Source: Neoceratodus forsteri
Taxonomy: Eukaryota; Chordata; Ceratodontiformes; Ceratodontidae
Direction: 5' to 3'
Assembly: GCA_016271365.2 (NCBI GenBank)
Contig: CM028131.1
Span: 172,550,501 to 172,614,500 of the forward strand
DNA: 64,000 nt
This document shows positions 11,391 through 21,990 of this stretch, one piece after another; the first letter of the stretch is position 1, and each line of letters begins with the position of its first letter. The translations under genes were made by a program, and so were the position numbers. The notes under the pieces are model-generated. The model did not search any database. It saw nothing but the letters and a program-made list of their open reading frames with translations, and had not been told where the DNA came from.

Positions 11391-11455
11391 GGTGTGTATG
11401 TGTGTGTGTATGTGCGCGCGCATACGCATGCGTGCGCGAGTGTGCATGTCATGTG
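11391..11455. repeat. Alternating purine-pyrimidine tract (TG/CG)
   Basis: (TG)n passes into a GCGCGC core and back to TG with few breaks. Such tracts can adopt Z-DNA. It is the most CpG-dense short run I noticed in the window. Confidence 0.7.
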
Positions 11456-11737
11456 CACCATTGACAGCATGGGACTGGGGAGCAAAATAGGGAAAACATC
11501 CTTGACCAAAGCTGGAGGATGCCTGCCTCACATTGCAGGCCCTGTACTACCAACTGCTTTCTAATTCCACAGGGGATTGGGTCCCCCAGAAGGCCCTGCC
11601 CTGGGGTGGGGGACAAGCCAAGGAGGAACAAGGGGGACATAAATCCCAGAGAATGCAGGTGATTGGGCTGAGTGCAAGGCATGGTTAATGGGGATGGTCA
11701 GGGTCATAAGGGGAAGAAGTACAGTAAGCAAAAAAAA

Positions 11738-11996
11738 AGGAAGTACTTCTTCACTGAAAGAGTGGTGGATGCCTGGAACAGACTGCCAGTGGAAGTGGTG
11801 GAGGTGAAAACAGTGGGAGCCTTCAACCATGGGCGGGATAGGCATATTGGAATATTAGCAAATAGACAGGGAGTGGGGGGGGGTCACCAGAGACCAATTA
11901 GGGTTTGCTGAGAAAGACTAGGCAGGGACCATCTGGGCTGACTTGGGGGGGGGTCAAGCAGTCCTTTTCTGCTGACAAATTCTATGTTTCTATGTT
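11738..11996 (+). mobile_element. CR1 LINE copy, 3' terminus
   Basis: 3' end of the CR1 begun at 6,880: 'cttcactgaaagagtggtgg', then a G-rich segment, then 'gaccatctgggctgacttgg', ending in the CR1 tail repeat 'tctatgtttctatg' (about 11,980-11,996). Confidence 0.85.
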
Positions 11997-12036
11997 TTGT
12001 GTACAACTTGAGATTGCATCACAGACACAGATTTAA

Positions 12037-12157
12037 GCAATAAGCCACGAGGTGGTGTGGGTTATCAGGGGATTTACCACGGCTGGAGTGGTTTGCCCAC
12101 AAGGTGCAAGCCGTGGTAAATCCCCCAATAACCCACGTCCTCCGAGTGGCTTATTGC
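12037..12157. repeat. Foldback element (long hairpin)
   Basis: Left arm 12,037-12,084 and right arm 12,108-12,157 are near-perfect inverted repeats ('gcaataagccac' at the left end, 'gtggcttattgc' at the right), with a ~23-bp loop. A diverged half copy ('ggttatcagaggatttacac') is at 12,290-12,312. It resembles a MITE-type nonautonomous DNA element; the family is unknown. Confidence 0.75.
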
Positions 12158-12359
12158 GATTATACCAAGGTTACTTTTTTTTACTATAATACAATACAAA
12201 TATTAAAGAGGTTGATTTTTTTTTTTTTATTTTTATTGTATTTATTCCTGTGCTGCAGATGATTAAATGGATAGTCTCATCAACAGCCGTTGGTTATCAG
12301 AGGATTTACACCGGGTGGCAAACTGCCAGTCTGATGATTTCATTGGCTGTTTACTTTTG
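12158..12359. other. T-rich spacer with a half copy of the foldback
   Basis: Contains a poly-T run (12,212-12,238) and the half foldback near 12,290. No gene. Confidence 0.4.
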
Positions 12360-13050
12360 TCCATGGTATAATATCATTTATACGCAGATGATAGGGTGAT
12401 CTATACATCCAATGCACCTTCCTAGTTTAGATGTTCCTTGATCCAACTGTTAAAGATTATTAAAGATTACTGAAGACAATGGAACCTTCTTAGAGTAGGT
12501 AAAGACCTACAAATATCTGGTCTTTGGTTAGAGCCTAGTGACTGGTAATGTTCATATCAACAAACTGACAAAGAAAATTTGGATTCATGCAGGATTTCTA
12601 TACAAATATCGAAGGTGTCTTGATCCTGAACATCGTGTGAAAATCATTTTGGCAAAATTTGCACATTATTTGATTATGAGGATATGTTTTATGATTACTC
12701 TTCTAAAGACAGGTTACACCATGTGGCTGTTCTGTACAATCGTTAACCTGGTTACTATTAGAATGTTCCAAAAATATATACCCCTGTAAACTTTATAAGA
12801 GATTGGGTTGGATCTCATTTTCGAACTGAAGAAAACACCATAAAACAATTTGAGCTGTAAAAAGCGTATATGGTTTCGTGCCAGAGTACTTGTGGTGCTG
12901 CCTTGCGAAACATACCCTAAAATCTTCCCTGCAGAATGCTGCATCCTTGGAGCTGCAGTAGCTGTACTCAGGAGAACAACCAGATCAATGTATTCTTTGG
13001 AATCAACTTCCACCAGTGTTAAGGGTCATGTCAAGCAAAAAGCCCTGATT
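12360..13050 (+). pseudogene. L2/Rex-like LINE RT C-terminal fragment
   Basis: At about 12,374 the text encodes 'YADDRVIYTS', the catalytic YADD block of an RT. Then 12,538-12,789 encodes 'KKIWIHAGFLYKYRRCLDPEHRVKIILAKF', the pattern of the thumb/C-terminal part of L2-like proteins. No full frame remains. Bases 12,800-13,050 may be its decayed end; this boundary is uncertain. Confidence 0.6.
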
Positions 13051-13434
13051 AAATAAAGGTGAACTTATGGTTTTGGAAGCCAGTTACAGAGTTAAATCTT
13101 TGTTGTCCAGGGTTCTTGGAAGTTAAATGATGTGGAGTGCTGATGTGCAATAATTGTATTAAGAACCTCAGATGTAAAAGAATATGATAACGTTTCAAGG
13201 TTTGGTTGAACATCCCCACATTGTAACAGGCAGAAGATTAAAATATCCTACAAAGATAAAACAATGAAAATGATAACTAAAAGAAGGACCCTACATATTT
13301 TCATCTGTAGATGACAAACTATAAAAGGCAATAAAACCAGCCAATCACTGCAGGGAATTAAGGGTGAAAGAAGTGGGTCATTAACCACTTTGGTTTAGCT
13401 TTGATTTGGTCCCGTTAATTCAGTTTGGCTTCAC
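13051..13434. other. No feature recognised
   Basis: AT-rich sequence with no gene, tail or repeat I can name. Confidence 0.3.
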
Positions 13435-14560
13435 AGATTGGTTGAATCACTTTGGCTCACAATGCAGTGGAGGCCAATGGGCTCCATGACAAGTAACAAC
13501 ATGGGTTTATGTCCGGGAGATCCTGTCAAACCAACCCAATCAGTTTCTTTGACTGGGTAACAAATGCAGCAGACAGGGCCAAGTGGTTGAAATTCTATAC
13601 AGTACCTGGATTTCAGCAAGGTCTTCAACTCAGTACCCGATAAGAGGTTGATCAGGGAGTTGGAGAACCTAGAGGTGTATAGCAAATGAACAGGGTAGGT
13701 AAGAAATTGGCTTAGAGGTAGGAAACAAAGGGTGGTGGTGGGAGCTCTCCAGCATGAGGGAGATCACCATGTGGGGTCCCGTAGGGGTCAGTGCTCAGCC
13801 TGAAGTTGTTTAATGTGTTTATTAATGACATTGGGGATTGTATTAAAGTTAAAATCTGCCTCTGTCTATGCAGCACCAAGCACTGTGGAAGGGTGGACGT
13901 GGATGAGGGGCAACACAACTTAAAAGAAGACTTAACAAAGCAGGAAAGTTGATCTGTCATAGGGCAGCTCAGGTTCGATGTAAAGAAATGCAAAGTCTTG
14001 CACATAGGAAGAAAAGCTCAAGGACTGAGTATAGTCTGGTGAGGTCAAGGTCACTGAATTGGAGGAGGAGAAAAAGGACTTGGGGATAGCCATCACCAGT
14101 GACCTAAAACAGGCTACACTGTGTAGAGAAGCCTTAACCAAGGCAAACCGAATCCTGGGCTGTATTACTAGATAGTTCATGAGCGAAAGGGGGAGGTTAT
14201 CCTGCTGCTGTATGGATTCTTGGTGTGGCTACACCTGCAATACAGCTTACAATAATGAAGCCCCTACCTGAAGAAGGGCATCAACCAGCTCAGGGCAGTT
14301 AACAGGAGTGTGACAAAAATGGTTCAGTGACAGCAGGGCAAGACATACAATGACAGGCTGAGAGAACTCAACATGTACTCACTCGAGGAAAGGAGAGATG
14401 GGACATGATAAAAACCTTCAAGCACCTGAAATGTATTAATAAGGTAGATATCAGAGACCTCTTTTGTCTCAATTGGAATAGGACCACAAAGGGGAATTGC
14501 TATAAGCTGGTGGGGGAAACTTCAAGAAGGTCAGAAGGCACTTCTTTAAGATTTTATAGT
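13435..14560 (+). mobile_element. Diverged CR1 LINE fragment
   Basis: Plus-strand RT-to-C-terminus text of the CR1 type. 13,500-13,640 matches the 'SCQTNLIDFFDWVT...LDFSKAF' region, 13,720-13,830 the '[14 protein letters not shown]' region, and 13,975-14,160 the 'NAKKCKVMH' to 'ILGCI' region. 14,405-14,500 encodes 'MIKTFKHLKCINKV'. It has many indels and lacks the terminal tail repeat. Confidence 0.75.
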
Positions 14561-14700
14561 CATACCTCTCAACCCTCTGGCACTGAAATGAGGGACACAG
14601 ACACTCAAAATGAGGGACTATGAGTGACACTGACTGTCATAATGAGGGACATATAATCAAACATGGAGATACAAGCTCAGAACACTGTGGAAACCATTGC
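14561..14700. repeat. Short direct repeats of 'atgagggac'
   Basis: 'aatgagggac' occurs three times between 14,585 and 14,652. No larger element recognised. Confidence 0.4.
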
Positions 14701-14709
14701 TTCCAGAGC

Positions 14710-16200
14710 CAGTGTTAGTAGCTGCATATCAAGAGAGTACCCCCATCCTGGTTTTACCAAGGACCTTCCTGATATATTTAAAGGTGTCTTTGACTGTGAC
14801 AGGTCTGAAGTAGAATGTGGGGTGCCTTAGGTCAGGGTCCTCCAAGAGGCTGACTTCATGATCAATGCTACCACAGGTGGGCTTGTCTGTTATATTGAGG
14901 ATGACAGTACTGAAGTCAGTGAAAGCTTCACTGGAACTTGTGGCTATCTTGCAGGGTTCTAGAATCTCTTTCCCATCAAACATGAGCATTCTTGGGGGCA
15001 CTTTTTCCCATTTGCACAGAAGTGTCAAAACATTGTCCTGAAATCGTTTCCCGTTTCTCCAGTTAAGGGATTGTTGGGCCTTACCGTACTCAGATTTGGC
15101 CAGCCTAATCCCTCTGGTGCATTTGTTTCTTGCTTCTTTATATTTTTGGAGGTGAGCTGGTGACTCAGTCTCCCTAGCCACAAATCACAGCCTGTCCCTC
15201 TCTTTCATGACAGCAAGAAGCTCAGGAGTGATCCAGGCAGATGGTGTACCCCTGATCTTTCATTTTTTGAGGGTTGCAAATTTGTCACAGATTTTGGTGA
15301 ATTTTGTAATGAAGAATTCAAATGTTGAATCAATGTCAGGTATGGCATCCAGGAAACTCCAATCAATCAAGGATACTTGGGACTTGAAATCAGCAGCTTA
15401 CTCTTGTTAAGGACCAGGCTAGTGATAAATCAGAGAGAGGGCTTGGGCTGTTTAACTACCCATACACATAGCACCAGTGACTGGTCACCAAAGATGTCTG
15501 GCTGTTCTATAGTTGGTTCTGGTGTGTTCTGTGACAATTTAGGATAGGAAAAAGTTGGCCATCCTGTCCCTATAACCAGAGCTGTACTTAGCAATTCAGT
15601 TAATATGAATCTCACCAGTGAATAGGCACTCCCAGTTCTGGCTGACTTGTTTGAAGTACCCTATAAAGCTATCTAGGCCAGATTGTTGCTTATTGGGGGG
15701 GGGTTATAGACTGACAGGGGGATAAGAGATTTATGATCATGCCCTAACAATATTTTAATAGCCAGGTATTCCCAGTCCTTATCAAGATTTTTTAATTCTA
15801 GTTTGGAGCTTTGTAGGTCAGACCTAAGCTAGATGAGGTGCCCCCACCTCATTTCCCTGCCCTGTCCTGTCCTCTCTGAAGATGTTAAATCCTTGTAAGG
15901 AGATGGCCAAGTTGGGTATCTTGGGGTTAAGCCAGCTTCAGTGAGGGATATGATATCCGGTCGTACTGCAACATCCCAGGCCTCAAGTTGAGTAAGTTTA
16001 AGAAGGAGGCTACCTATGTTTAATAAGACTGTGTTTATTTGCCCTTGGTTACCTAGACCAGAGGCCGGGTTAACCACAGGGCCTGGGTTGAGGTGGACCT
16101 TTCCTGATTTAGTGTTAAGCCTCTTGAGGACCTGAGGCAATGCCTTAGTTTGCAGGGTTTAATTCTGTGGGAATAGGTCTTTCGCTTAGACCTGGTAACA
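14710..16200 (-). pseudogene. L2-like LINE ORF2 5' half with 2A-like NPGP motif
   Basis: Read on the minus strand, 16,140-15,829 encodes 'SGKVHLNPGP' near its start and then 'INTVLLNIGSLLLKL..LEAWDVAVRPDIISLTEAGL', the first block of an AP-endonuclease. 15,615-15,430 continues the endonuclease region. 15,181-14,729 is the linker between endonuclease and RT ('YKEARNKCTRGIRLAKSEY' ... 'TFYFRPVTVKDTFKYI'), which in L2 proteins precedes the RT fingers. The RT is missing: homology stops near 14,710. The NPGP motif sits where several L2/CR1-superfamily elements carry a 2A-like translational recoding peptide, but the usual D and E before NPGP are K and H here. Confidence 0.7.
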
Positions 16201-16500
16201 CTGAAGCTCAGGTAAATCCTGTAGCATTCATCAAGTGACAGCAGATGGAAGTGCTTTTTTGATAAGGTGAGGTGCGGTGGGGTTGAGCATTGAAGGACAA
16301 TACAGGAGTGTCGAGGAGTGGAGGGAGCAAACTGTATCCAGGGGAGGGCATTACTCCTGGCTCGGCCTGTACAGTCACTGAACACATTAGAATAGGTATG
16401 TGGGCCAGCAGAATTAGTAATGGTATTGCCATTGACCTCTGATGGGTAGGCCCAGCAAAGGAGGCAAGAGACCCATTGTAGGGACATTTCACTTTGGGCC
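16201..16500. other. Probable 5' flank of the minus-strand L2-like element
   Basis: Sequence upstream (minus sense) of the NPGP-containing frame. The minus frame 16,502-16,053 is open for 149 codons and overlaps the ORF2 start in another frame, but it has no recognisable motif. Confidence 0.3.
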
Positions 16501-16792
16501 ACGATCCAACCTAGTTACAGGGCTTGACATACATTAGCATTAAATGTTGTTATATTAGGACAACTACTGTAGGGTAGAAACAGGTCCTACAATTGAAAGT
16601 TAGGGTTGACCCAGGTAGGGAGTGGGCAGTAGGCTAGGAATGTGTAGAAATCCAAGAACTCCTAGCAAAACAGTCTACCAGGCTACCAGTAGCCATTTAA
16701 GAGTTTAGGACCACCCTGACAGGGTGTATACAGTATGTTTAGGGTGTACTGGTAACTTAAAGCACTAGGATGAACAGTGTACCATAAATCTG
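16500..16792. repeat. Degenerate tandem repeat, left part
   Basis: Contains 'ctagcaaaacagtctacc' and 'gacagggtgtatacagtatg' blocks that recur in diverged form at 21,602-21,800 ('ctagcaaattgatagg', 'gatagggtgtatgcagtgc', 'gatagggtttatgcag'). The array appears to have been split by the CR1 and L1 insertions. Confidence 0.5.
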
Positions 16793-16810
16793 AAAGAAAT
16801 CATAAAGCTC

Positions 16811-19800
16811 GACGTTGGAAGCTATACACGAGAATTTAAGATCGGAGGATCAAGAACAAAAGTTAACTACATTAAGGGTATGGTATGCTAACAAGTTGAG
16901 AGAGAAAGTAGTGAATTCAGCCTCTAGATTAAAGGCTTTATACTTAGGTCAGGGTAGTAAAGCTGGGAAATTGTTGGCCTGGCAACTAAAACAAAACCTC
17001 TGCTAAATGGTGGCTGCCCTAAGGCACCAGAATCGGATCAGCTGATTACAGACCCTGAAAATATATTAGGGATCTTTGTTGATTTTTATCAAAAACTTTA
17101 CTCGAGTCAACCGCTTTCTTTGCAAGGTAGGAATAAAATGCGAGAGTTCTTAGCTAACATCTCCTTTCCCCAAATACCAGAGGATGCTGGACAAAAGTTA
17201 ATAGCTCCTATCTCTGAGGAAGAAATAAGGAGAGCTATCGACTCATTTCAAATAGATAAAGCACCGGGCCCAGATGGGTTCACACCTTTTTTCTTCAAGT
17301 TGTTCAAACATAATGTTGTACCGTTATTGAATCAACTTTTTACCTTTTGGTGTGAACAAGGGATTAAAGACAAAACGCTTTTTGAAGCCAGGATAATTTT
17401 ATTGCCTAAACCTGGTAAATCTCCAGAATTGGTGGGTAATTTTAGGCCAATATCTTTATTAAACCTTGATGTAAAATTTTTGCTAAGGTTTTGGCTAATA
17501 GGCTAAAACGGGTGTGGCTTGAACTGCTGAGTCCGGAACAGGCTGGCTTTGTGGAGGGCCGTTCTGCGACCACTTAGAAATTGTTTTATTTTAATTTTCA
17601 TGTTTGTGAACCCAGGTATGGAAGCATCCCTGGTTTCACTAGACACAGAAAAAGCATTAGATCGAGTCGAGTGGGCTTTTATGTTTGCAACCTTAGCCAA
17701 ATTTGGTATCCCCGAAAGATTTATACATTTGATTCGGATTCTTTATTCGTGTCCGACTGCTAGAATTCAGTGCAACAACCTAATTTCAGTTGCTTTCCCC
17801 TTGTTGAGAGGAACCCGTCAAGGTTGTCCTTTATCACCTTATTTATTTAATTTGTATATTGAACCCTTAATAAGAACTATTTTAATGGACCAATTAATCC
17901 AAGGGATTAGTATAGGCAATTCGGAATATAAACTGTCAGTATTTGCAGACGATTTATTATTACATGTTCAAACACCACATCTTCGCCTCCCACAATAAAG
18001 TAACCAATGGCCAATTTCAGTGAATTTTCTGGATATAGTTTAAACAAGGCTAAAACATCGGTGTATTCACTCTCCCCCTATCTCCAGAAGAGTTGATGTC
18101 TTTCCTTGGGATTACACTGGCAAACACAGTCTCTATCTTATTTGGGTATCCAAATTTCGAAGAACTTGGAAGATTTGGCCAACTTAAATTTCAAACCTTT
18201 ACTTAAATCTATAAAGGAAGATTTGGAGAGATGGTCAAAACTTCCGTTGACCTTTCCGGGGAGAATTAACACGATCAAAATGGTGATTTTCAAAATCTTC
18301 TACCCCTGTTGAACTTGAATATATACCTCCTAAGTCCTTTTCAAACCTTTCTATAAATATTGTTCTGATTTTTTGTGGAGAGGCAATCCTCCCCGTGGGG
18401 CTTATTTTAAACTCTGTCAGCAACGCGTAAATTAGGAGGTCTCAGTTACCTGATTTTATACATACTACTTAGCAGTTCATGCAGCAAGATCAGCTCTGTG
18501 GACTTGTGACCTTTTATCTCTCCTGGACTTGCCCTAGATGAGCCTTCTCAAGGAACTTAAATTGGACTTGGAATCTTTTTATACATCTCATGGGCTAAGG
18601 TCTCCAAGGTGGCCAGGAACACCACATTGGGTTGGGACATCAAAGCTATGCACCAGCTTTACTCAAGATTAAAAATTTCCCAGTTATATGACCTATCTCA
18701 ACCCCTATTAAAGAATCCTAATTTTTAATCGGCAATCAACCCATCACAAGTTTTTTCCAACTCCTCCTCTAAGATTCGGATTGGGATTTTTCTCAGGTAA
18801 ACCATGCTTCCATTTTCGGCCTTCTGAAAATTTGGGGTGAAACCTCAGTCTTCATTAAGAATTATTCAAATCTTAAGTAGCATTAGGTCCTTTTGCACAA
18901 GAGTAAATGCTCTGAAGGAGCAGGGTTTTATTTAGTAAGTTGGTGAACTTATATTATCTGGTAAGCCCGTTTCAAAAATTTATAAATATATTTTAGCAAG
19001 ACTAGACTCCACTCTATCTCCGGCTCCCCCTTATTGGAAAATTAATATGTCCTTAGGGTGGCCAGAGACGACGTGGGAGAAAGTTTGGGTTGATATTTAC
19101 TCTTATGTGAAGCAAGACAGGCTGAGAGACATCCAATTTAAATTGCTTCATAATCTTTATCTCTCCCCTGCAAAACTCTCTAGGTTAAATAGCCTGTGCT
19201 CCCCTGCATGCACGGATTGTAACCCTTAGCAACTACCTTTCACAAAATCTGGTCTTGCCCTAAAATATCTAGGTTATGGCATTCGGTCAAACAATGGATA
19301 AGTCCATATTGTGACTTATCAGTTTTCTTTAATCCAGAAGTTTGCATTTTTGAGATGTATGCCCATATCCCATATAACATTCAAAAGTACCAAATGGCAT
19401 TGGTTGCATCAGTTATCAAGTTATTAATTTTACGTCATTGGCGAGATGACTGGACCCCTTCATTTAGAGAATGGTGGGATGAATTCCTGAATGCACTAAA
19501 TGCAGAAAGGTCAGTTTTTTCACTTCTTAATGCCTCGGCCAAGTTCCAAAAATGTTGGGGTGGTTTTGTTCAGAGTCTTAAGGATAAATATGGTTATTAA
19601 TGGAAGGAATCCTCCTTGGTTTCCTTTCACTGTTTCTTTATCTTCTCCTTCCTTTTATCACTGTTCCTTCTGGTATAATTTTCCTTATTATTTCTTTTAT
19701 CATTTCCTCTCCTAATATTTTGGTTTCCTTTCCTCTCTGCACTCCATTGGCATTTGAGAGCCTGAGGTAACTTGGTTTTTCCTTTAGTGTCTCTTCTCTT

Positions 19801-20041
19801 CTTTAAAATGTAAGATGTTAGCTAATAGTATTACTATATGCCATCTCATGACATTACGCTATTGATTAACAGTTAACTAAACGGGATAGCTGTGGGGGTT
19901 TAGGGGGGTGGGGGTCCTTCTTTTATTAATTTGTTTTAGTTATGGTATATGAGTTTTATACTTTGTACATAGTGTGTTGTATGTTGTGTGTTTATTTTAT
20001 ATTGTATATCTTTCAATAAAATATAGTTATTTGCAAAAAAA
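16811..20041 (+). mobile_element. 5'-truncated L1-clade LINE with 18-bp target-site duplication
   Basis: An L1-type non-LTR element. It lacks ORF1 and the endonuclease, holds RT and C-terminal text from about 16,815 to 19,600, has a T-rich then AT-rich 3' UTR, and ends in 'caataaaat' and an A run at 20,034-20,044. It is flanked by 16,793-16,810 (AAAGAAATCATAAAGCTC) and a one-mismatch copy at 20,042-20,059. The duplicated site lies at the 5' edge of the CR1 that follows. Confidence 0.88.
16815..19600 (+). pseudogene. L1 ORF2 remnant (reverse transcriptase and C-terminus)
   Basis: In intact L1s this protein reverse-transcribes L1 RNA at a nicked target. Visible blocks in order are: 17,120-17,506 'IDSFQIDKAPGPDGFTPFFF' and 'NFRPISLLNLDVKF' (RT fingers); 17,549-17,998 'SLDTEKALDRVEW' (first catalytic Asp region, with the usual KAFDRV changed to KALDRV), 'GTRQGCPLSPYLFNLYIEPL' and 'FADDLLLHV' (catalytic FADD, codons 17,942-17,953); 18,106-18,312 'SYLGIQI...DLERWSKLPLTFPGRINTIKM' (thumb, typical of L1). 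19,047-19,600 is the C-terminal part with 'WRDDWTPSFREWWDEF'. At least four frame changes make it inactive. Confidence 0.88.
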
Positions 20042-21596
20042 AAAGAAATCTTAAAGCTCAAGGTGGACAAATAAATGGGACCTTACAGGATTCACCCCAG
20101 AATTCTAAAAGAACTAAGGGGAGATCTAGTGACACCACTGACTACCCTTTTTAACAAATCATGGGAGAATGGTGTGGTACCTGTGGACTGGAGGATGGCA
20201 GATATGATCCCACTTCACAAGAGTGGGAGCAAGGCAGAGGCAGGAAACTATAGGCCTGTTAGTTTGACCTCAGTGGTAGTGAAAATGATGGAATCACTTC
20301 TGAAAGCAAGAATTGTCAGGTATCTAGAGGCCAGCGGGGCACAGGACACAAGGCAGCATGGAGTCACAGTGGGAAGGTCATGTCAGACAAATCTAACAGA
20401 TTTCTTTAACTTGGTGACCAAAGTAGTAGACCAGGGAGGGGCTGTAGATATGGCCTACTTAGACTTTAGCAAGGCATTTGACACAGTACTGTACCACACA
20501 AAAGATTAATAAACAAGTTAGCCAGCCTGAGAGTGGGTCCCAGGGTGGTAGCCTGGGAAACAAATTGGCTGGACAACAGGACGCAGAGGGTAATAGTAAA
20601 CGGAGCACACTCTGGTGAAAAGGGAGTTACTAGTGGGGTTCCTTGAAGGAAAAGTATGCCTCTTTGCAGATGACACAAAGATCTGCAACAGGGTTGATAC
20701 ACAAGGAGGGGTGGAAAGGATGAAAAGGGACTTGGTAAGGCTGGAGCAATGGACACGAGTATGGCAGCTTAGTTTCAATGCAAAGAAGTGCAAAGTAATG
20801 CGCCTGGGAAACAAAAACCCAGGGGAAGTATACACGGGGAGGGGTGTACTAACAACAACAAAAATGGAAAGGGACCTAGGGGTACTCATATCAGATGACA
20901 TTAAGGTAGGCAAGCAATGTGAGACGTCAGTAAGGAGGGCTGGGGAGGATTCTGGTGATGAATAGGGAGAGGCATCACCAGTAGAAAGCAGGAAGTTGTT
21001 ATCCCTCTGTATAGACAGTTGGTGAGACCCCATCTGGAGTACTACATGCAGTTCTGGAGACCCTATCTCCGCAAGGACATAGACAGGATGGAGGCAGTCC
21101 AGAGGAGGGCAACCAAAATGGTGCAGAGTCTGCACCAGAAGCCATACGAAGACAGACTAAAAGAACTTAATAAGCATACCCTTGAAGAAAGGAGGGGAAG
21201 GGGGGACAGGATGGAAACCTTCAAGTACCTCAATGGACTCAACAAAGTCCAAGAGGGTAGCATTTTTCAGAAAAAGAGATGCGCAAGAACAAGGGGGCAC
21301 AATTTGAAGCTAGAGTGGGATGGCTCAGGGGCAACGTGAGGGTGCATTATTTCATGGAGAGGGTGGTGGATGCATGGAACAGCCTTCCTGAGGAGGTTGT
21401 GAGGTCAAAAACAGCGGGAGAATTCAAGAATGCATGGAATCGACATAAGGCAATTATAGTGGGGGGTAGGAGGGGGTAAGGAGGAAGTAGGCTGCTGGTT
21501 AACTAGGATCTGCAGCTTATCCAATAGGTAGGGAAATTGGCAGACTAGTTGGGCCATGTGTTCTTTATCTGCCATCAAAGTCTATGTTTCTATGTA
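20042..21596 (+). mobile_element. 5'-truncated CR1 LINE
   Basis: Plus-strand CR1 from the RT onward. 20,075-20,509 encodes 'NYRPVSLTSVVVKMMESLL' and 'VDMAYLDFSKAFDTV'. 20,615-20,965 encodes 'CLFADDTKI' (catalytic FADD near 20,665) after a deletion that removes the PQGSVLGP block. 21,019-21,339 is the C-terminal domain ('RPHLEYYMQFWRPYLRKDI'). It ends in the CR1 tail 'tctatgtttctatg' at 21,581-21,595. Its 5' edge was hit by the L1. Confidence 0.9.
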
Positions 21597-21597
21597 A

Positions 21598-21800
21598 TTC
21601 ACCTAGCAAATTGATAGGTAGAGCAACACAAACAGAGTAGCCACAATTACATCTAGCTAATAGGTTAGGTTCACCAGGATAGGGTGTATGCAGTGCACTT
21701 AGGTTTAGCAGGTAAAACCTAACACCAATATACAGTAAGTAAGTTTTCTAGATTTACTTGGCAAATTGAAAGACTAAAACCACCTAGATAGGGTTTATGC
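21598..21800. repeat. Degenerate tandem repeat, right part
   Basis: 'cacctagcaaattgatagg' and 'cttggcaaattgaaagac' blocks plus 'gatagggtgtatgcag' and 'gatagggtttatgcag' suggest a unit of roughly 110-130 bp related to 16,500-16,792. Confidence 0.5.
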
Positions 21801-21990
21801 AGAGGACTAGACGGGCCAGTTTGGCTTCACCCTTTTCTACAGTAACAGAGACTTCCCTGTTCTAGTATGTGGTGATTTCATAACAACATTAAGCACATAT
21901 TTGGATAAGGGTTTGCTAGCTGCGCACTTGAGCAGACTTGATAGACCATATGTCTCTGCTGGCAGTTTCATATGTTCATATGTTTGTGTA
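21801..21990 (+). mobile_element. CR1-like 3' tail fragment
   Basis: 'gactagacgggccagtttgg' followed by a short 3' UTR ending in 'catatgttcatatgttt' matches the layout of CR1 3' ends, with a different tail octamer from the others in the window. Confidence 0.5.

Larger units (their letters stand above)
9787..11737 (+). mobile_element. ~1.95-kb A-tailed insert of unknown content inside CR1
   Basis: The insert ends in an A run (about 11,730-11,738) and is flanked by AGGAAG at 9,781-9,786 and 11,738-11,743. Removing it restores a continuous CR1 3' end. An A-tail plus short duplication is the signature of retroposition, so this may be a retrocopied transcript or a composite of older repeats. It carries a tRNA-like SINE on the minus strand (10,853-10,945) and an alternating purine-pyrimidine tract (11,391-11,455). 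Its open frames are all at or below 142 aa and resemble nothing I know. Confidence 0.55.

Noticed and set aside
20518..21135. 205-codon minus-strand frame
   Set aside because: Antisense shadow of the plus-strand CR1 RT region.
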